From Nitrosomonas sp. (GTDB lineage Bacteria; Pseudomonadota; Gammaproteobacteria; Burkholderiales; Nitrosomonadaceae), in contig JAHBZZ010000003.1 of assembly GCA_019635215.1 (NCBI GenBank), positions 124,001 to 188,000 on the forward strand: 64,000 nt of DNA, written 5' to 3'. Below, one piece after another: positions 60,101 to 64,000 of the stretch. The position numbers and the translations under genes were made by a program. The notes beneath the pieces are model-generated. The model saw only the letters and a list, made by a program, of their open reading frames with translations, did no database searches and was not told where the DNA came from. Position 1 is the stretch's first letter. Each line of letters opens with the position of its first letter.

Positions 60101-63100
60101 TACCCAATCGATGGCCGGTATCATTCCGATCGGTCAGCCATTGCCGGGCGTACGTGTTTACGTGCTGGATGCGGAACTCAATCCGTTGCCCGCAGGAATA
60201 CCCGGTGAGCTTTACATTGGCGGTGCGGGTCTGGCGCGCGGTTATCACGGCAACCCGGCGGCAACCGCTGAGCGGTTTATCCCGGATCCTTTCAATACGG
60301 GTGAGCGTCTTTACCGCAGTGGTGACCGTGTGGTGCATCAGGGTGGATGGATCGAGTTTCTCGGGCGCAGCGACGATCAGATCAAACTCCGCGGTTACCG
60401 CATCGAACCGGGCGAAATCGCGCAACAGCTGCGCACTTTGCCGGGCGTGCGCGACTGTGTCGTAGTGCCGCAGGTGGCAGAAGGTGGAACGGTGACACAG
60501 TTGCTTGGTTATTACGTGCCCGATGACGCTGCGCAGTATCCAGTCGATGATATACAGGCAGCGTTAGCTGTCCGCCTGCCGGAATACATGATACCCACGC
60601 TGGTTGCGTTAGATATTATTCCGCGTACCAGGAACGGTAAGATTGATCGCCAGGCATTGCCATTACCTGGAAAATCCCCGGATAAAATTTACCGTGCGCC
60701 GCGCACGGAACTGGAACAGCAGTTATGTGAAATCTGGCGTGAAGTACTTGGAACCGACGAAATTGGTATTGACGACCATTTTCTGGCGCTCGGCGGCGAC
60801 TCGATTCTGAGCCTGCAGGTCATCGCCCGCGTGCGCCGCCAGGGAATCAAATTGACGCCGCGTTTGATGTTCGAATACCCAACCATCGAACAGCTCGCCG
60901 GACAGCTTTCGGCCAGCAGCACGGAATCTGGCAAACCTGAAGCGACCGTGCAAGATAGGGGCAATAGCAGCGATAGTATCGTCCGCAATGACAACATGAC
61001 ACGTGCGCCGCTGTCACCTGCACAAGAGCGTCTGTGGTTCCTGTCGCAGCTGGCGCCCGAAAGCAATGCTTACCATATTCTCGGCGGTTTGAAGTTTACC
61101 GGTGATTTGCGCACGGATGCGCTGAACAGTGCTTTGAGCGCCCTGGTGGCGCGTCATGAATCGCTGCGCACAAGCCTGCATGAAACGGCGGGCGAGCCCT
61201 ATCAGATCATTCATCCGGCGTATGCGCTGACAGCCCATTGTATCGATCTTGCCGAATTGCACGACCGCGCAGCCATGGCATCACGGCTGGATGACATTGC
61301 GATGCAGGAGGCGCAGCGCCCGTTTGACCTGAGTCAGGGCAGACCATTGCGGGCCACGCTGATCCAATGCGCTGACGGCGAATGTGTATTACTGATGAGT
61401 TTCCACCATACCGCCGTCGACGGCTGGTCGATGAATCGGCTCATGGCCGAGTTGGCCGAGTGTTACAGCGCGGCAACCGAACATCGCGCGCCGGTATTGC
61501 CATCGCTGCCCATTCGTTATATCGATTATGTCGACTGGCAGCGGCGCTATCTGGCCAGCGCGGAAGGTGAAAAGCAATTGGCTTACTGGGTAAAACAGCT
61601 CGGCGGGGATGATACTTCATCGCCGTTGGCGTTACCCGCTGATCGCCCGCGCTTAGCCGCTGACAGCTACCATGGTGCTGTATATGCATTCGAACTCGAT
61701 GCGGAATTGACGGACCGGTTGCGTGCCTGGGTACAGGCTGAAGGTGTTACCGTGTTCATGGTCATGCTGACGGTTTTTCAGATTCTGCTGTATCGCCTGA
61801 CCGGCCAGCCGGTGATCCCTATCGGTATTCCTGTCGCTAACCGTGACCGGCCTGAAACACAGGGTATCGTCGGTCTGTTTGTGAATACACTGGTGCATCG
61901 CGCAGCATTACACGGCGATCTGACGATCCGGTCGTTGCTCGCCGCGGTACGCCAAACCGTTCTGGATGCGCAGACACATCAGAATCTGCCGTTTGAGCGG
62001 CTGGTCGAAGCGCTGCAACCTGAGCGCCATCTCGATCACCATCCGTTGTTCCAAGTGTTATATAACCATCAGAAGCGCGATTTTGCGCCGCTGAAACAGC
62101 TATCCGGTTTGACCATTGGCCGTTATCAGCGCATTGCAGCCCATACGCAGTTTGAATTGGCGCTGCATACGGAAGAGGATGAGGAAGGCGCCATCAAAGG
62201 CATCTGGTCTTATGCGGCAGAGCGTTTTGATGCGGGCACGATAGCACGCTGGCACGGTTATTTTATTGCACTGCTGCGGCAGCTTGCCGTTAATACGGCG
62301 CAAACGACTCAGCATGTTGCCGATCTGGATGTCATGAATGATGCTGACCGGCGATTGCTGGCGGCCTGGTGCGGTGCGGTGGATAAAGAAGCAACTGAAT
62401 TCGAGCCGGTACATATTGGAGTCAGCCGCTGGGCAAACAGGGAACCTGAGCGGATTGCGGTGGAGTTTGGCGAAGCCCGGTTGAGTTACGGTGAACTGGA
62501 GCGTCGTTCGAATCGTGTGGCGCACCGGCTCAGACGACTCGGGGTGGGCGCGGATACATTGGTTGGCGTTTACATGGAACGCTCGCTGGAACTGATCGTC
62601 GGGATATTGGGGATATTGAAGGCAGGCGGTGCCTACGTTGCGCTGGAACCGGCCCATCCGGTCGAACGGCTGCGGCTGATGGCGGAGCGCGCGAAGCTCG
62701 GCATCATCCTGACAACGGAAGATCTGAAAGCACGCATCCGATTACCTGACGGTATTAACGCCCTGTGCCTCGACCGGGATCATTGCGAAGACGAAATCGA
62801 CAGTGTTCCGGCAGGTGAAATTCATCCCGGACAACTGGTTTACGTCCTCTATACCTCCGGCTCGACCGGACAGCCGAAAGCGGCCGGAAATAGCCACCGC
62901 GGACTGTCGAATCGGCTGGCCTGGATGCAATCCGCCTATGCGCTGACGCCTGGAGAAGGCGTTCTGCAGAAAACACCGATCGGTTTCGATGTATCGGTAT
63001 GGGAACTGCTGTGGCCGCTTAGAGTCGGTGCACGCATGGTGCTGGCCGCACCCGGCGCGCATCGTGACCCGGCTGAACTCGTCCGGCTGATACAAGGACA

Positions 63101-64000
63101 TCAGATCACCACCCTGCATTTTGTGCCTTCTATGCTGCAGGAATTTCTGCGCGCGGACGGGGTAGAAGCCTGCCAGGCACTCAAACGTGTCATTTGCAGC
63201 GGTGAAGCCCTGGAAGGCGAACTGGCGAATACACTGTTCACGCGCCTGCCGCAAGCCGGGATTCACAACCTGTACGGTCCGACCGAATGCGCGATTGACG
63301 TCACGCATTGGACTTGTGATCCATCCACGGATCCACGCCATACGATACCGATCGGCAGACCGATTGCGCAGACCATCATCCGCATACTGGACCGGGACCT
63401 GAATCCGGTGCCGGAAGGCGTGACAGGTGAACTGTATCTGGGTGGCTGGGGTGTCGGACGCGGTTACTGGGGGCAGGGTGCATTGACGGCGGAACGTTTT
63501 GTGCCGGATCCCTATGGACAGCCGGGCGACCGCCTGTACCGCAGCGGCGATCTGGGTTACTGGCGGGCTGGCGTGATTGAATACGTCGGGCGGGTGGACG
63601 AACAGATCAAACTGCGCGGGCAGCGCATAGAACTCGGTGAAATCACCAGCCAGTTGTTGCGGCAACCTGATGTACGGGAAGCGGCGGTACTGGTGCGGGA
63701 AGGGCATATTGTCGCTTATGTAACAGGGGTGACGAGGGATCAACTGGATGCGGAAGTCCTGCGGAAAGGACTGCGCGATTATCTGCCGGAAGCGATGGTG
63801 CCGGCGAAGCTCATGATCCTGGATAATCTGCCTAAGACCGTCAATGGCAAACTCGACCGCAAGGCATTGCCAGCACCGGAGTGGGGAGGAGGCGATCACA
63901 ATCCGCCCGAGACGGAATGGGAACGGAAACTGGCGCAACTGTGGCAGGAGATTCTCGGCATTGAACAGATCGGGCAGATCGGGCGGGAAGACAGTTTCTT
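51135..64000 (+). CDS. Giant lipopeptide-siderophore NRPS, FAAL-initiated, open at right edge
   Basis: One frame stays open from ATG 51135 to the right edge (4,288 residues). Approximate domains: fatty-acyl-AMP ligase 1-575 (YTSGSTSTPKG); ACP with Ser625; C 686-1120 (HHIIADGW, His824-825); A1 1146-1650; PCP Ser1687; E 1741-2190 (HHLVVDGVSW at 1872; VGWFTAIYP; NYLG); C 2216-2650 (HHIVLDGWS, His2351-2352), D-residue accepting by position; A2 2682-3180; PCP Ser3223; C 3291-3733 (His3424-3425); A3 3766-4253; then the start of a PCP. Pocket codes read from the sequence: A1 DAEITGGITK (unassigned), A2 DLTKVGHVGK (Asp-like), A3 DVWHISLIDK (Ser-like). A lipid starter, a D-residue, Asp and Ser are thus the first building blocks. 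GC is visibly higher than in the housekeeping part. Confidence 0.95.
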   Translation, partial: MHVLAAQQENIIERFQRLAAIQPQQLALRFLGDGEQIGALYSYAQIDASAQSVAGYLQAFVRPGDRVLLLFPGSPDYVTAFLGCLYAGVTAVPAYPPERLGGLRPQYSERLRAIAADCKPTLVLTQREWIDTVMEQMGTLFADINAKVVAFEEIDYAAAQSWRPPLLRDDSIAFLQYTSGSTSTPKGVMVGYDNLVANEVAIQQRFEITKADSFVSWLPLFHDMGLVGGLMQPLYSGITLTLMSPKHFLERPVRWLEAITRYGGSISGGPNFAYRLCVERIGESAMDSLDLSTWRIAFCGAEPIRQETLAAFAEKFEVAGLNPNALYPCYGLAESTLLVTGGHPGSGAGAINISADAMAAGRFEPDAAGQPVVNCGAVQDGHKLALMHPQSCEPVNHDAIGEVWISGPSIAQGYWQNEAATAAGFVSMNGKSWLRTGDLAFMHNGELFITGRLKDLILIRGQNLYPQDLEILLEEHVEVLRKGRIAAFAVDHRDGEGIGIAAEIGRGTQKLVPPQALFDLINETLAQAYQEPASVILLLQPGTLPKTTSGKLQRRACWLGWQDGTLQPYAVYHPDHGPGPAAPAVPVIADQWSDTERQVATLFQEVLHVPAIERSASFFALGGNSIDAMHLLALVRERFAIDLESSAIFEAPVVTTFAARLDSARRKPDASLDSDLVRHSAAGNDFPLSYAQQRIWFHHQITPESTAYHMIGAVRIRGKLLRSVLEQTLFRLAQRHESLRALFIESSEMPRQLILAEPVIDLQWVADDAIDRNAGQQQASAVATLVATSFATALRPFDLAKGPLWRLLVIERGHGTYELYLVMHHIIADGWSVNVLLNELAGMYTALASGNQPELPALPVRYVDYAIWQRNRIDAGALASQQTYWIEQLGKEQSLIHLPMDHPRPAVPSGRGDVVRFALSPEVSVRFRDSMQAAGTTVFMGLLTAFAALLYRYSGQTDVRIGVPVTNRNQMATTGIIGLFVNMLVLRMQVKGPMRFHELLQHIRATALAAQDHAEVPFDQLVEALQPVRELGISPLFQVLYNHLQIDYAALEKTTGWEVERIDWSGGGSQFDLSLETEEDPDGTIRGVFVYASDLFERATIERMAGHFQTILTYWMHDPAQHLSAVQLEQADGKPYPAGSETAPFIPVFARISQLALQQPDQVALIDAQRQITYGEMEHRSNRIAQQLMRQGTGAEHCVGLLVERGVDWIIAALGVLKAGAAYVPLDPDYPAERMHYILDDAQIHTLLLQKPLESHLDLPSRLNRVYLDLPEGAEELDELPAVTVTPQQLAYVIYTSGSTGQPKGVGVAHGPLAMHCQAVADYYGLQPADCALHGASFTFDAAVEQWLIPVLAGGRLLINDPGVWGVEEMAAAIRTHGVTLIYPPTAPILQLADWAIENAEKLPVRLCTVGGEAVARDAVERIHQGLHPQKLINGYGPTEAIITPLLWTAAAGTSCATPYAPIGRAVGDRAAYVLDHDLNIVPAGVTGELYIGGSGLARGYFQRPALTAECFIPDPFGPPGGRMYRTRDLARCLANRDVEYLGRSDRQIKLRGYRIELGEIEAQLLALPAVREACVTLQSGSASARLIAYVATESNPAEVAASAKKALEQRLPGYMVPSAIIAVDHLPRTSHGKVDYAALPDPQPEHKTRVMPRTELEHQLADIWQTLLKIEGVGITDNFFELGGDSIIALQVVSRARNAGINFAPATLFRHQTIEKLAESIAVSTGSQSISAIEPEEGEVPLTPVQADFFTQAIPGRHHWNQSLLLKLRQPVEITHLETALAALIAHHDALRLRYRKTARQTPDGWSQYYMSRQTASGQDLLWVREVSDQHELEQLCAAAQNSLDLEHGPLVRAVHITHADKQQSLLLVIHHLVVDGVSWRILLEDLELACRQLASGASLQLPAVTQSFRQHAQALNGVAQHRALAGEADYWRTVTADAMMGFPPDAPDAVTSMRDAAEQVLRIDSQHTRMLLEEACQIYRIRVDELLLAALVRTAAAYRGAEAMIVEVESHGRSPVPEQSAEVDRAVDLSRTVGWFTAIYPVRLTFSDDLSRCIKQVKEALRSVPHEGLGYGLLRHCTPSALREQANTWPRPTVTLNYLGRLDNSLGTEGSLFGWNEAPSGPDRDAGAPLTNALEINAYVYDGELVLNWRYSSAQYREDTMRLLVAAYRTSLEEIMMHCLGQETGGATPSDFPLVQMRQEDLDALGQSIRRTEDIYPLTALQQGILYHALETPETDAYFYQRGFLLRGALSVPHFQRAWETVANRHAVLRSNYRWEGLNAPVQIVCKSATVRIIEADWRGLGESEQWSGLDSLLQQERQQGFDFAAASNLRLRLIRVAQDAWWFVWSQHHIVLDGWSMGIVLRDVMQAYHAYQQGQPWRSTAAYVYSDYLHWLAKRDQAQAMDYWQQQLAGFDTPTPLPGGQLQGPSGYGELSCSLDAVTTRRIQEAAQNQGVTLNTLVQGAWALILGRHSGYRDIGDISDVVFGITVSGRSAAVQGIEEWVGLLINTVPLRVRMPGNETVTVWLQQLQRQNFELQAYEDTPLHEIQRVSEVREGLGLFETILVFENYPLDEALLKQSDGLAIDLLEAHRPHDRDDQPGRNNFPLSVIAALHQEKLTLAFSWRNDRVNENVVHALAEYMPPLIEQLATGSSLRLGDISLSVEPAQGRFKGEPHAHDPLPVLAAWSRWVAERPNDAAIQYEDCRWTYAALDQAANRLARMLLDHGVTADDRVGLYLTDRSAEWVLSILSVFKAGAAYLPLTQDLPAERACQLLNDAGVRWVITDKQHVDTSLQNGFTVIRPDDPQIARYAADAVIPSASPASPDHLAYVIYTSGSTGRPKGVAVSHRALSHYADGVLQRLVLSGSGSMAMISTPMADLGNTVLFGALVSGSLLHLISAERAADPAALGSYMQEHNVAVLKIVPGHLRGLLDAVQDGSVLPGEMLVLGGEAADPALIRRVKTLRPQCRIVNHYGPAETCVGVLTHEISDTQSMAGIIPIGQPLPGVRVYVLDAELNPLPAGIPGELYIGGAGLARGYHGNPAATAERFIPDPFNTGERLYRSGDRVVHQGGWIEFLGRSDDQIKLRGYRIEPGEIAQQLRTLPGVRDCVVVPQVAEGGTVTQLLGYYVPDDAAQYPVDDIQAALAVRLPEYMIPTLVALDIIPRTRNGKIDRQALPLPGKSPDKIYRAPRTELEQQLCEIWREVLGTDEIGIDDHFLALGGDSILSLQVIARVRRQGIKLTPRLMFEYPTIEQLAGQLSASSTESGKPEATVQDRGNSSDSIVRNDNMTRAPLSPAQERLWFLSQLAPESNAYHILGGLKFTGDLRTDALNSALSALVARHESLRTSLHETAGEPYQIIHPAYALTAHCIDLAELHDRAAMASRLDDIAMQEAQRPFDLSQGRPLRATLIQCADGECVLLMSFHHTAVDGWSMNRLMAELAECYSAATEHRAPVLPSLPIRYIDYVDWQRRYLASAEGEKQLAYWVKQLGGDDTSSPLALPADRPRLAADSYHGAVYAFELDAELTDRLRAWVQAEGVTVFMVMLTVFQILLYRLTGQPVIPIGIPVANRDRPETQGIVGLFVNTLVHRAALHGDLTIRSLLAAVRQTVLDAQTHQNLPFERLVEALQPERHLDHHPLFQVLYNHQKRDFAPLKQLSGLTIGRYQRIAAHTQFELALHTEEDEEGAIKGIWSYAAERFDAGTIARWHGYFIALLRQLAVNTAQTTQHVADLDVMNDADRRLLAAWCGAVDKEATEFEPVHIGVSRWANREPERIAVEFGEARLSYGELERRSNRVAHRLRRLGVGADTLVGVYMERSLELIVGILGILKAGGAYVALEPAHPVERLRLMAERAKLGIILTTEDLKARIRLPDGINALCLDRDHCEDEIDSVPAGEIHPGQLVYVLYTSGSTGQPKAAGNSHRGLSNRLAWMQSAYALTPGEGVLQKTPIGFDVSVWELLWPLRVGARMVLAAPGAHRDPAELVRLIQGHQITTLHFVPSMLQEFLRADGVEACQALKRVICSGEALEGELANTLFTRLPQAGIHNLYGPTECAIDVTHWTCDPSTDPRHTIPIGRPIAQTIIRILDRDLNPVPEGVTGELYLGGWGVGRGYWGQGALTAERFVPDPYGQPGDRLYRSGDLGYWRAGVIEYVGRVDEQIKLRGQRIELGEITSQLLRQPDVREAAVLVREGHIVAYVTGVTRDQLDAEVLRKGLRDYLPEAMVPAKLMILDNLPKTVNGKLDRKALPAPEWGGGDHNPPETEWERKLAQLWQEILGIEQIGQIGREDSF

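Noticed and set aside
52764..63938. Many minus-strand frames inside the NRPS, up to 398 codons
   Set aside because: They are shadows caused by the GC-rich codon use of the NRPS; the plus frame is continuous with all core motifs.

Overview
The window looks like the chromosome of a betaproteobacterium close to Nitrosomonas/Nitrosospira. This rests on the housekeeping gene order, protein style, a PEP-CTERM protein and IS630/IS1595-type remnants. No ammonia-oxidation gene lies in the window, so the genus is an inference.

Positions 1-2.5 kb hold the 5' part of a type I restriction gene (hsdR, running off the left edge) and a small helix-turn-helix gene. From 2.8 to 7.1 kb, on the minus strand, lies the classical rpmH-rnpA-yidD-yidC-mnmE block, without dnaA next to it. 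From 7.3 to 37.1 kb there is an ordinary mosaic: a transglutaminase-like protein, esterase, xthA, two DUF4124 proteins, glnA, recQ, a porin, a glycerate kinase, uvrA, a YajR-type MFS transporter, ssb, a GlrK/lipoprotein/GlrR two-component set, Sel1, tail-collar and PEP-CTERM secreted proteins, ppsA with its regulator ppsR, a DUF2325 protein and a bacterioferritin. Two decayed insertion sequences and two MITE-like inverted-repeat elements of about 140 bp are interspersed.

From 37.9 kb to the right edge lies the most interesting region, an iron-acquisition locus. The minus-strand operon encodes a cyclic-peptide-type ABC exporter, a penicillin-acylase-family hydrolase and a SidA/IucD-type amino-acid N-hydroxylase. 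The plus strand encodes two exported proteins, a TonB-dependent siderophore receptor, a 33-residue Cys-rich ORF, a siderophore GNAT acyltransferase, an MbtH-like protein, a TauD/SyrP-like oxygenase and a giant NRPS that is still open at 64,000 (about 4,288 residues visible). The visible NRPS order is FAAL-ACP-C-A-PCP-E-C-A-PCP-C-A-PCP. The binding-pocket residues of the second A domain read as Asp and those of the third as Ser; the first is unassigned.

Together these genes describe synthesis, export and uptake of an acylated peptide siderophore with hydroxamate and probably beta-hydroxyaspartate iron ligands, perhaps trimmed by the acylase in the periplasm. Fur-box-like sites lie between the two divergent arms and also in front of the DUF2325 and bacterioferritin genes. 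The exact product is not predictable because the assembly line continues beyond the window.
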